DNA of 64,000 nucleotides, taken from positions 95,598,179 through 95,662,178 of the forward strand of contig NC_066316.1 of assembly GCF_022539315.1 (NCBI RefSeq), written 5' to 3'. Position numbers and translations under genes: made by a program. The number at the start of each line of letters is the position of its first letter. Position 1 is the stretch's first letter. This DNA comes from Serinus canaria (lineage: Eukaryota; Chordata; Aves; Passeriformes; Fringillidae). The notes beneath the pieces are model-generated. The model saw only the letters and a program-made list of their open reading frames with translations, made no database searches and was not told the DNA's origin. This document shows, one piece after another, positions 40,915 through 51,474 of this stretch.

Positions 40915-42159
40915 CACCACAAAGGCTTCCTTACTCTCGTGTTCTCATCTAGATGGATAATTCAGATGGGACACAAAAATTCTCATGTATTCCAGACCAA
41001 AAACTGACCAGGGAATGGCCTGACCTTAGCATACTGTATCCTGTATACTTCATTAGTATACAGAATGAATTGATTAAATTAAGAGAAATAATACTTAATG
41101 AAAAAAGCATGATAAACCTCCCAAAACAACCCTGCCTAATTTTGTGTCTGACTTCCTGGCAACCTTTCATTTATTTTTCTTTTATTAAGTAAAAAAGAAG
41201 ATCAGAACTCTGATGATAACCATCATTTATTGGATGGTTTTTAAGTATTTAATTGATTTTTTTTATGCCTTGTAATGGCTGCAATTCTAATTCTTTTACT
41301 TAAGATTATATTACTGGGTTTCACAAAGGTCCCCTTATTTTAAACCTTTGTGGTTTTAAGCTTACTGTTTAGATTTGCTGTTTAGTTTAATTCAGAAGGA
41401 TGAAACCAAAGGAAGGGGAAGGGAGGGAATTGATTCCTTTGCAGGCTTTAAGAAATATTTGAAGCCATCTTTAATGAGCGAATTTTCCCCAAATTTTATA
41501 TTTTATCTGTAATACTAAAATTGCTTATCACTGTAAGCTAATATCAGAATGGTTTTATATGTATATTAATTTGATTGCTATTCTGTAATTTGTGTGCTTT
41601 AATTAAATCAGCTACCAGCTGAATTACTTAAGTTTCCTGACTTATTTTGATATAGCACAAGTCAATTAAAATTTCTTGCTACTTATTTCAAGAAAATACA
41701 AAGAATAGTGAAGGAATTTTCTCTTTTGGGTAATATTCTTTTCCAAAGGTTGGCAATTCTTAAAGGGTCAGGGGCCAAGGTTTCCCTTTTTATTGCATAT
41801 ATTCTAATATCTCTTTATAATTTAAAATCTAAATTGATAGAAGTTCATAACTTGAGCCTAAAAATGAAGGTAAAATTCATCCATTACAGTGAGAGGAGTA
41901 AAATACCATTTCTCCTGGTGAAAGAGATGGAGAAAGAGAGAGACTAGTTCTCTTGGGTTTCATGGAACTATTATGGTTAATTATATTAATAAAGGTCACG
42001 GCCAGAAATTCCTGAGAATAAGACTCTTGTGTATTGGTTTGTATATGCACAGAGTGCTCAGCAGGGCCGACAGTTAGGCAGAAAAAAATTTTGGTGAAAA
42101 AAATTGTCAGAAGCCACATGCAGGGCTGAGCATTCTGAGAGAAGTAAATATTCTTGTAA

Positions 42160-42216
42160 TTTTTTTTTTTCTTTTTTTCTTTTTTTTTTTCTTTCTTTTT
42201 TTTTTTTTTTTTCCTT
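42160..42216 (+). repeat. Polypyrimidine (T-rich) tract
   Basis: About 57 bases are almost all T with scattered C, ending TTCCTTAG. On the plus strand this has the shape of a strong splice acceptor, but no convincing exon follows. Read on the minus strand it is a poly(A)-like run, and no retroposed body is recognised beside it. Confidence 0.75.
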
Positions 42217-42531
42217 AGAACAATGAGTTAAAATTGTGGCATGAAGTCTGGTGTATACTATTCTATAAAATCCAGACTACGGTATCCAGATTAACATCAT
42301 ATAATAACAAGGTTCTGTTTCTTTTTACCATATACTGTCAGCTATACCAGAGATTGCTTCTTCTGATTAACTGCAACTGATTTTTAAACCTATACTTTCC
42401 TAGTCCCAGCAGGTCTGGGAAAATACTTTTCAGCAAGTTATTTATTTATAAGAATTTCAGGTTGAGACTGACCAAAAATATACTTTCAGGCCTAATTTAC
42501 CACACAGTATATTTTAGCCTTCCTGAAGCTG

Positions 42532-42567
42532 CACACATACACACACATGCATAGACATGCATATATA

Positions 42568-42598
<31 letters not shown>

Positions 42599-42604
42599 GC
42601 ATAT
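42532..42604 (+). repeat. CA/TA dinucleotide microsatellite
   Basis: An interrupted CACACATACACACACATGC segment passes into ATGCATATATATGTATATG and then about ten TA repeats. Compound CA-TA arrays are common vertebrate microsatellites and likely to vary in length. Confidence 0.9.
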
Positions 42605-45600
42605 CCAGTCATACATTTTCAAAAAGTGCATAAGAAAAGGCTGATTTCTTTTACAATATGAAGATAATCCTTCCAGAATATTTTTCCACCAAAACCCCAA
42701 TGGATAAAATGCTTAGAGTGGCTAGAATTTGGATACAAAATCTTTTTAAATAGATTTCCACCTCAAATAAATGAGATTGTATTTAAGTCAGTGTATTTCA
42801 TTCTGTCCTACTGATGCTCTTCTACTTTCTATAAAGAACTCAAAATAATAGTAGGATCAGGAATCAGATTCCTAATTTCCTTTTTGGTTGTTCTTAACCT
42901 CCAACCTCCAGGGTCATGCCCAGGCTGCTGTTCAGTGAATAAATTTGGTTATTATATAATATAATACTCTATATGTAGAATAGTATTTCATGAACTGTTG
43001 TAGTCTGGAGTGGATCCTGGAAAAAACGAAGTGAGTGCTCAAGTGAATGAAAGTTTTGGTACAAAGGGCTTAAGAAACTCAAAATGAAACTCTTAGTTAA
43101 ATCTGGTCCTCATTTTTAGTATCTTTTGGAGTGCTTCACTCTACAATATTAACAAAGTTGTTCCAACTCATATATTTTGCTGTAATCAATACTTATATCA
43201 TTGCTTTTATAGGATACAATTCCCATCTTCATTGCAAGAAAAGTTTAGGGCATGATAAAAGTCTGTGTCACATAAACACCAATGTTGCCTCAGTATTCAA
43301 AATATGAGGTGGATGAAACTAATATTCTGCAGAGATTTTTTGCATAGGCTTAATTTTTGTTAGTGTTTTACTTACAGCCTGCTATTCCCAAATCCTCCTA
43401 AAGGCCACACGGTCACTTTTGTCAGTCTTGCATCTGGATGCAACAATTAGCATTAGGCTAGGGAAATTTCAGAGGAAAGAAAAATTTGAAAAACTGTGGA
43501 AGATCAGCCAGAGCTGACCTGTGTAAGCTGAAAAAGATGCAATTACAGGAATAACACAGGTTGTAATTGGCACAAGTCTGTTCTCATCACAAAGGTCCAT
43601 TGGATAGGTCCTGTCCCCTCATTCATCCCGGACTAGTGATGGACAGTGTGATGTTTGTACAGCAATTAAGCAATTTAATCTGACCTGTGCTATGCAGAAC
43701 AAAACTTCCAAATGGAGGGGGTTTTGTGTGTTTTTATCGGTATTTGAGAGGAAAGAGTCAAGGTGGGATTAAAAATAAAGAAAGAGAAGAAAGGGAGAGG
43801 AAGAAGAGCATTCATTGGCCACCCTTTTTTCTTTGTACAGATGCAAAGTGTGCTGATAAAATGGATTTTATTCTGGTAAATATTCTTGCAAAAAGGGTGA
43901 TAATATGTACTCATAGATATGCTTTTCCATTTGCAAAAAAGTATCTTTCCAAGGGGAAACAGAGAAGGAACAGCAGAGGAGAGAGCAAGCAGTCCACTAA
44001 AAAGAGAGAAGTAAAGGAGTCAGGAAGGGAAGAATGAAAAGAAGTGAGTTTGACAACAGTTTGTAAGAGTTGGGAAGCTCTGTTCTGTGTTTTGTCATCA
44101 AAAATTTGGGAGTAGAGGTTATGTAGAGGAGGAAGGAAAAACAAAGACCTGTTATAAGCAGGTCAGACAAGTGTGCCTTAGACTTTAGTGACAGCACTGG
44201 ACGAAAGACATGTTCATACCTCCTCCCTCCCACTTCCAGGAAGGGCACAGTTGGAGTAAGAAAATTTTGAAACCTCTAATTTCTCCTACGATTGAGCATT
44301 GGAAATCCTGGTAACAGCTAGCATTGGTATTGCAAAGATGATAAGGTATGGAGATCTGTATCTTTTAAACACACAGCCTTGGGGAAAATTGTTTCTGGTT
44401 CCTTGCAGAAGCCCCTCTGTTTTAAAAAAAGAGCCAGGAAGAACTTTTAATCTGTGCTTCTCTCCCTTGTCCTAGAAAGATCCCTTAATGCCCCTCACCT
44501 CCTATTCTTGTAAACCTCTTCTGCAATTTCCTCCCATTTTCTGTCCTGATGCTAAATTTCAGAATAGTCCCACTCTGGCTGGTGAGTCCTTTCTATAATC
44601 ATTTCCTACAAGTGCCTTTATTCAGTGCTTATCTTATTTGCACTATCATGGTTACTCCTCTTTTTGTCTCTGATCCCTCCTCAGCCTCATTCACTTTCCA
44701 CTACAGCAAATCCTGGTTGCGTCTCCCACACCCTGGCCCCATTTGAATCTTACTGATTGTTGCTTTCATCATTGTTGCATTCCCTTCACCTCTCTGGTTT
44801 TCAGATTCTCTCCTCCTTAGCCAGCTTTATTTTTCTAATTCTCTCCATGAGACTTCATGGCTTACTGGTTCCTTTCCATATTTATGTTCAGAAAAAACCC
44901 TGTTCACACTTATGAATAAGGAGCTCATTTTTGTATGACTTAAAGGGAAGGAACTGTCTGTTTGTAACATCAAAGACTACAATGGGCTCCCATTTGTTTG
45001 TACCCTTTAAGTATTATTAGACCACAAATGAAACTTTGATTTTGGTTATAATAACAATAGTTACAGGCTAGCTAATGGCATAAAATAACAATCACCTCCT
45101 TCTGGGCATTAATCACTAAGGGAACAAGTCCCAGAGTGCAAAGGGCTTTCCTGGATATTGTTGTACAATTTTAAGTTCTCATCCAGTTAATACTTTCTGG
45201 GCAGTGTAGAATGCCAATAAAATGTATAAAAATAGCAATGTATTTTTCACTTAATTTAAATTTTGACTTAAATTCTCCTTACAAGGAGAAGACATGCATT
45301 AATATATATGTAATTAGTTTGAATAAAGTATCTTCTAGGCTTTCTACTTGTAATAGAATAGAAATCTTGACTTTGTAGTAGAACAATAGCATTCTTAATG
45401 ATGTTAATAGTTTTTTGATAATACTAATTACATTTAATCACAGATAACTCTCAAATACTTTTTTATTAACATGCAAAATAATCTATTCTAACAGTCAATT
45501 TATTAATATATTTTATAAATGTCTTGATAACAAACTATAACATACAATTACTGAATATACTATTACATGTATTCTTCATTTCATTTGTAAGTCAGGTGAC

Positions 45601-45741
45601 CTTAATGGAATGGCCAAGCTCTTTATAAATAGTGACTGAATTCTTTGCAGAATTCTGATGTAGTTAACTCACTAATTATAACAGCAGATACTCTGTTTAT
45701 AATATTTGAAGACAAAAATAGTTATTATCCTTTCATTTTCC

Positions 45742-45911
45742 CATACCCCACCCCTGGAAGTATTCAAGGCCAAGCTAGATGGGGCCCTGAGCAACCTGAT
45801 CTAATAATTGTTATTGGGTGGCAGCCCTACCCATGGCATGGGATTGGAACTAGATGGTCTTAAAGGTCTCTTCCAAGCAAAACCTTCTATGATTATGTAA
45901 TTCCATGATAA
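45742..45911 (+). mobile_element. CR1 LINE 3' terminal fragment (+)
   Basis: CCCCTGGAAGTATTCAAGGC, then AGATGGGGCCCTGAGCAACC, ACCCATGGCATGGGATTGGA and ACTAGATGGTCTTAAAGGTC follow the final ~150 bp of the avian CR1 consensus in order. The end decays into TTCTATGATTATGTAATTCC, a degraded form of the terminal ATTCTATGA repeat. It is a 5'-truncated copy with no coding capacity. Confidence 0.93.
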
Positions 45912-46266
45912 GGGCTACACTATGTTTAAAATACATCTGTTCTGAAACAGTGGTTTATTGCTAAGATAAGGTGTATTTCTTTTTTTTTTTTTGGGTTTAT
46001 TTCATGCTTTATTGTCAGTAAGAAAAGAAATTAAATAGATATTGCTGCCTCATGAGATCTCTGCCTTCAGTAGTCTATTTAAAGATTATAAAAGCAGTCC
46101 TTAATTACAGTTTTTCTGTATTTTTGTTTTTGATAAAGTCAAAACTAGAAAACAGGGTAGTTATTGAAAATTGAGGACAAACACACCAGAGAACTGGCAT
46201 CTCTTGAAACACAAAATACTCAGGGCAAATGGAAAAAAAGATTCAAGTAATTTTCTTCTCATTCAG

Positions 46267-46397
46267 ACCATCCTGTTTGTTGTGGGTTTGGATATTTATC
46301 CTGAAAAGTACTAATACCTTGGCATCTGCCAGTTCTACAGCTGCTCCTGGTTTTTCACAGCAGAGGAATGGTGCTGAATGCTGTCAGGATGCTGCGG
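46267..46397 (+). other. Candidate internal exon, unidentified
   Basis: A good acceptor (pyrimidine-rich ATTTTCTTCTCATTCAG) ends at 46266, and a consensus-like donor (GG/GTAAGA) starts at 46398. One frame is open through the whole 131-bp interval, entering in phase 2 and leaving in phase 1. It encodes a hydrophobic start (LLWVWIFIL) and then an Ala/Ser-rich part with a Cys-Cys pair (AECCQDAA). I do not recognise the protein. The 3' half is richer in GC and CpG than its surroundings. If spliced directly to the acceptor at 47614, the frame stops after eight further codons. It may therefore be a chance match or part of a non-coding RNA. Confidence 0.22.
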
Positions 46398-47614
46398 GTA
46401 AGACGCGCCAAGGGGCAGATGCAGCTATGGAGGTCATGGAGAACCTCCTAGAAGCTTTCACACTGCATTATTTTCTTTTGCCACATTTGGAGGAACGTAA
46501 ATAAGTTAACAAGTTGGAACTTTGGATAGAAAGAAAAGGTTTCCTGCACGATTTTCTAAATACCACTTGCTAATGGTAAGCTCAGCAGCTATACATTAGC
46601 CTACAGATCCTAAGGCAAATGATTTTTTTTCTTAGGAACTCAGTTTTAAAACTAAAGAGAACTGAGTTGTCTAAGTGAGAAATATAGCTCCCTCAGATGT
46701 TTATTTTGGGTTTTATAGGTTTTTGCTGCTGATTTGTACAGAGTAGGTTAGATATTTTATCAAGTCTGTATAATTCTGATAACTCCTAAATTCCAGCAGA
46801 ATTTTGCATGTACTCATATACATGTACTCAAATCCATGTCAGGAAGTATCATGTTTCTTTCCAGTTTTTTAAAGTTTGGATACTTAAATAATTTTGATTT
46901 TTCTAATTCTATAAGGAAAAGAAAGGTGGCTACCATATGAAATATGAATTGAAACTAATTAGTAATTTACATAATTAATTTGTCCACCTCAGCTTGATAG
47001 TTATTATCTTGGGGGAACACAAATTAATTTTATAAAGGCAATGCAAGGATTCTACTGGCTTACTTTTAAGAAATATTAATTATAGTTTATGATTAAAATC
47101 TTTGTCAGAGGAAGCACTGAATTATCCAAAAGCAGAAACAATGTTTGGCTCTTTTTGCAAGGTAAATCTTGTTTCCCCAACAGAGGAACTATAGGAAAAT
47201 ATAAATTACTGTTACTTGGGCAATTCAAGTCCGAGCTCCCCAGTGACGTAAGGAACACAGGTGTGAAGTTTTGCTCTTCCCTCATGCTCAAAACCAGGAT
47301 GCTTTTAGGGATGATCTCTGATCTTTTTCTTCATAAAATCTTGTAAATTATCACATATTTTTTAAGAAAAGTTTAAAAGCTTTTTAAAACCTGATGTCAA
47401 AACCAAATCATTCTTTTAGAGATAGTCCCCAGTGGAATGACTTGTAACTGAATAATGTTTTGTATTTTTATTGACAGGTCTTAGCTTCTTCATATTTTTC
47501 TCTTTGTTCAAATCAACCCTGTTATTTTTTACTTTACAAGAAAGGAAACAGCCTGCCAATCTTTTCTGCAGACAAGTCAATACATTTTAATATTTTCTGG
47601 TGTTTTATTTTCAG

Positions 47615-47848
47615 GGAAGTTCACATGGAGAGGTTGGACATGAAGCCAGATATCCTGAAGATAATTCCTAGAGCTTCAGCACACTGTACACTTACTATCA
47701 ACTGCTTTGAACAAACACTTCCAAACGGCAAGCTAGTCTGCTGACCTGAGTTCAAGAGAGAGAAGACTCATGATCTGTTGTTGCCTTTGACCATTGATCC
47801 ATCCTCTGATTGGAGAATGGAAGAAAGTCTGAGGAAGGCGAAAGTAGG
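47615..47848 (+). other. Candidate non-coding exon bounded by splice sites
   Basis: The acceptor TTTTCTGGTGTTTTATTTTCAG ends at 47614 (pyrimidine-rich and without internal AG), and the donor TAGG/GTAAGA begins at 47849. Both match vertebrate consensus well. All three forward frames contain stops within the 234-bp interval; the longest open part, about 42 codons, ends in TGA. If real, it is more likely a long non-coding RNA or untranslated exon than an internal coding exon. An AATAAA word lies downstream at 48187. Confidence 0.22.
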
Positions 47849-48127
47849 GTAAGATCTTGGTATTTTGAAAGTCTGAATGTATATTATATTTAGCAGGGAT
47901 GAGCAATTTGAATGATACAGCGATATGCTGTAATGAAAATTATTAAAAGGCAACAGTGATTAATTTTAAAAACTGAAATATTTTGGCTTCCTATTTCAAA
48001 AATTTCTGTATCAGTATGAATCATCTTAGAATCCCACTGCATTGGTGAGGTAAACAAAACCCTTATTCTGAAAATATTCCTGCATTAATCTCTACAGCTA
48101 TATTATGGAATGAGCCAGAGATTTCAG

Positions 48128-48141
48128 CCAGCAGGGGGAAC
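48128..48141 (+). promoter_or_regulatory. Possible CTCF-binding core motif
   Basis: CCAGCAGGGGGAAC matches the CTCF core except for A where C is expected after the GG pair. It has the same orientation as the match at 6977. Two motifs in the same orientation would not form a convergent loop with each other. Confidence 0.25.
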
Positions 48142-48859
48142 TGCAGAAACAGCCAAGGCAAGAATTACTGTGCTGAAAAGACTAGGAATAAAATTACTCC
48201 TGTATATTTGTTTGAAGCCATCTTCATCCACATCTCTGCACAAAATCACCCTCATAAGGGTACTCATAAGATATTTCCTTCTATCAACATCACCTGACAG
48301 AAAAAGAACATTGGGAACATATTGGAAGCAGCTACATATAAGACTATGAGCTGTTGCAAGAATGTTCTAGTTTTCATGCTTTCATGGATGATTAAAGCTA
48401 GGTTTTATCTCTTTAGCTGACTTGTGGTTTTGTCATAAGATGGGATGTCAGAAACTCTGTGAAAGTTAAGATATATCAATACCATTCATTTCCCATCCTT
48501 CATCAGCGAAGTTACACCTTCAAAAAAAAAAAAACTGTGCTCTGTTCACGATAGTTGAGTCTTTTCATTAATTATCTTATTTCCCAGATGTTTACAAACT
48601 GGTATGATTCAGAAACTTTTAAGCCACAGTAGTGTATGATGAATTTTCTCATACCCTGTGAATTTGAACCTGACTTAAAAAACTTGTTCTTTCCTCTTTT
48701 TTTGGCTTCTATATTACTGGTTTCTTAAAAATAATTTTGGTAATTATGTAATTGCAACCATCTTCTTGGGTGTTTTTTTAATCTCTGTGGTGTTTTAACC
48801 AAAGCATTAAAATACAAGCTATTTTTAAGGTTAAGGTCAATTACAAATCACAGCAGCAG

Positions 48860-49340
48860 TTGAGTTTGATACAACTACTCCATGCTGCCAGGGGAAGTTC
48901 CTATGGATTGAGAGAGCTAAGTGCTATTTTGGGCTTGAAGAAGAAGGATTTGGAGAGCTTCATGTTTCTTAGACTTACCTTGGTCCTTGGTGAAAGAGCT
49001 AATAATGTTGAAAACTTTCCAAACCATGAAGAACAATATAATGGCTGGAAATAGTCAGCAGGGGAAGAAGGTCATGACTGATGGCCTGATAGCCTTCCAT
49101 GACAAAATCACCAATTCACTGGAAACAGGAGAAACACGGGATATCCTTTAACTTGACTTCAACAAGACTTTGTACACTGTCCTCCATAACACCCTCATAG
49201 ACAAACTGATGAAGTATAGACTCTGTGAGAGGAGGGCAAGGCAGGCTGAAAACTGTCTGAACTTAAAGGATTATGAGTGGTGATAAAAAGACCAGCTGGA
49301 TGCTGGTCACTAGAGGTAGAGCCCAGGGTTTGGTCATTGT
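48860..49340 (+). mobile_element. CR1 LINE fragments (+), apparently in permuted order
   Basis: The right part (about 49040-49340) follows the CR1 reverse-transcriptase core. GTCAGCAGGGGAAGAAGGTC, CTGATAGCCTTCCATGAC, CTTGACTTCAACAAGACTTT and CACTGTCCTCCATAACACCC correspond to the region encoding the YLDFSKAFDTV-like motif. The left part (about 48895-48985), with GAGAGAGCTAAGTGC and GGGCTTGAAGAAGAAGGATT, resembles the later CR1 segment just after the reverse transcriptase. If both matches are right, two pieces lie in reversed consensus order, implying two insertions or a rearrangement. The sequence is heavily diverged, and coding frames are broken. Confidence 0.7.
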
Positions 49341-49804
49341 TGTTTGAAATCAGGAAGCACATGGTTTGGAATGTTTCAGTGGGAGCACTAAATTGGGGAC
49401 AACAGCTCCTAAACCATGGCAGTATTCAAAATAAAATTTTATTTCTAAGACATCCTTTAAAATGAAGGATGAAATAAAATAGATTTCAGTGTGATAATTC
49501 CTGACAAAAACTTACTATATTTCAAATAACAAAACCACAACTTTTCATTTAATAATCTCTCTCTTTTTGTGTGTATATGAACATTGAGATATGCCAAATC
49601 TTTGGAACTTCTGCACTTTTCTTCACTCTCTGCCAATGTGATGATAAATTAGTTATGTCAAAACAGGAACTATTTCATTCTAACATGATTAAAGGGAAGT
49701 GCAGAACACTAAGTCATTAGTACTCAAAAATGTCATGATACATGAATAGCACACGTAGCTATGACTTCAGAAGTGGTGCCAGCAATTGGATTCAGTTATT
49801 CACT
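49341..49804. other. Unique non-coding sequence
   Basis: No gene or clear repeat is seen; the left edge may contain remnants of the adjoining CR1. Confidence 0.45.
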
Positions 49805-50160
49805 TTCTTCAAAGAATTCCAGTGCCAGGGAAATAATCAGCTGTGATCCTTGCTGACCCCTGCGTAGTGGGATACCACATGCTGCAGCCCTTGCAGCCCT
49901 GGACCTGAACTTGAGGGGCTGTTAAGATACTTATTGGTGTTGCCACAAGCCTGTCTTGCACAGGTGGACACCAGAAACTGAAATATCTCCTTGACTGCAT
50001 GGGCAGCTACTGCTTGGGTTGCTGATAGGACTGTGCAAATGTCCAGAATCATCTTTAAATGACCATGGAAGATATTTGCCACCTGAACAGTGTTTTTGCT
50101 TTTGTCCTGAATTAAGCAAAGTTTTTTTTGCTCATTGAAGAGACCAATGTCCACATCTAA
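49805..50160 (-). pseudogene. Decayed coding-like segment, unidentified
   Basis: The minus strand has a 105-codon open frame (49837-50154) in sequence clearly richer in GC than its flanks. It contains a helical-looking stretch, VLSATQAVAAHAVKEIFQFL, and several Cys and His residues. I do not recognise the family. Because a similar GC-rich, minus-strand, coding-like block lies at 51020-51474, both may be remnants of one old element or retrocopy. A chance ORF remains possible. Confidence 0.25.
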
Positions 50161-51018
50161 AAACCTCTTCTTATTGGAAGAAATAAAATTCTACCACAAC
50201 TTTGAAAGAAATATAGGCTATAGTTATGGAGTATGTTTATGGTACATATAATGCTGAACTAATTATACATCCATTTGCTTTTACTGCATGTAATGATACA
50301 CTATGCACTAGGAATTTAGAAAGCTACACAGCTTGGATCCACCTGTGCTCCTTAGAAGACCATGAGAGGTTTGGTCTTACCTTACAATCCTACTGGGAAA
50401 TGAAATTATGCAACAGGGCAATGGTAAGAGGGCTCCCAAACTTGGTACTCCTGTCTTCATAGACACTTTTGAGCCTACAGGATACCACATGAACATCCAT
50501 AATTTTTCCAGAAGATCTCTGGAGATCGACCTTTGTAATCTTTCCTGTTTTCAAAGTTTACTTATATGATACATCCTTGTCCAATTATAGGTTAACTGTA
50601 AGGAAGGAAGCCTGTAAGGAGGATTCTCTGCTCAACTCTTAACACAGACATGATAACATCAGAAATTCTGGAGACAACAATCTCCAACTGAAAATTATAA
50701 AAGATATGTCAGATGCAAGGATCATTATTCACAGGAAGTATATTAAAATATCTGAGATATTGTATATGCTCTTCTCAAACAAACCTGTCAGGCAAGATAT
50801 TACTGTTCAACTTCATTTTTCCATTGTGATGTGTAAAAACCTCAAGGCACCTCTGTTTATGATGCAAACCTAAAATATTCTGAAAATAGTCAGTCATCAT
50901 AGAACATGGCCCAGTGTAGCTAGTTCAAATCCAAAAATTTTATGTATTCTTTTGCTATTGCTATATTTTGCTTTCATAACTCCTGTTTCTGTTGTCACCT
51001 GGGCAGTCAGTCTAAATC
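50161..51018. other. Unique AT-rich non-coding sequence
   Basis: Nothing recognisable is seen here. A 78-codon frame at 50226-50462 (+) has no signature. Confidence 0.45.
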
Positions 51019-51474
51019 TTAGGAATTCCCAGGCTCCTTCACCAGAGCCTCAATCTAGCTAGCAATAAACTGAGCAATCTCAGACACATCCTGTGAAGAG
51101 GTATGCACCTCTGGGTAATTCCAGAGGTCTCAGGGCTTTTTATGCTGTGGTGTTTGCCAGAGCACTGTGTCCCCTCCCTGGAGTAGTTGGAAAATGCTGC
51201 AATTGCTAAATTGGCATCCCAGGAGGGCTGCAGTTCTTCCAGCAGGACCCTGCTGCTCAGAAGCAGTGAGGAAGCTACTGAAAATGGCATCTGGGTGTAC
51301 ACCTGCACTTAGGCATACAGCATGGATTATACATAGCACAGAAGCAGACCTCTTCATGTGAAACCAGTCCTGAGTCTCTTCCCAAACTGCTTTGGCCAAG
51401 TACTCGGGAGACTCTTCTGTCCTGACCCCCTGAGGTTCACCCTCTTGCATAGCAAAGTTTTTTACATCCCTATC
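51019..51474 (-). pseudogene. Decayed coding-like segment with in-frame stops, unidentified
   Basis: Reading the minus strand from 51474, one frame is open for about 114 codons to TGA at 51130-51132. The same frame then continues with protein-like text through TAG at 51055-51057 and TAA at 51019-51021. Long coherent frame use interrupted by isolated nonsense codons suggests a former coding sequence. The GC content is higher than the surroundings. I see no retroviral zinc knuckle, protease DTG, reverse-transcriptase YXDD or other signature, so the origin is open: old retroelement, processed pseudogene or chance. Confidence 0.28.

Larger units (their letters stand above)
40915..45741. other. 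Non-coding sequence with low-complexity tracts
   Basis: No gene is recognised. A polypyrimidine tract (42160-42216) and a CA/TA microsatellite (42532-42604) are listed separately. A 116-codon frame at 43687-44037 (+) is rich in Lys, Arg and Glu because of local purine bias and shows no domain. Confidence 0.5.
45912..48859. other. Mostly unique sequence containing two candidate exons
   Basis: Apart from the two splice-bounded segments and the CTCF-like word listed separately, I see no gene or transposon. A T tract lies near 45980-45992 and an A tract near 48523-48534. Confidence 0.5.

Noticed and set aside
43687..44037. 116-codon Lys/Arg/Glu-rich frame
   Set aside because: It results from a purine-rich stretch; the opposite strand has comparable frames, and no domain, start context or splice pattern supports a gene.
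48523..48534. A12 tract as a retrocopy tail
   Set aside because: No retroposed body or flanking duplication could be seen upstream.
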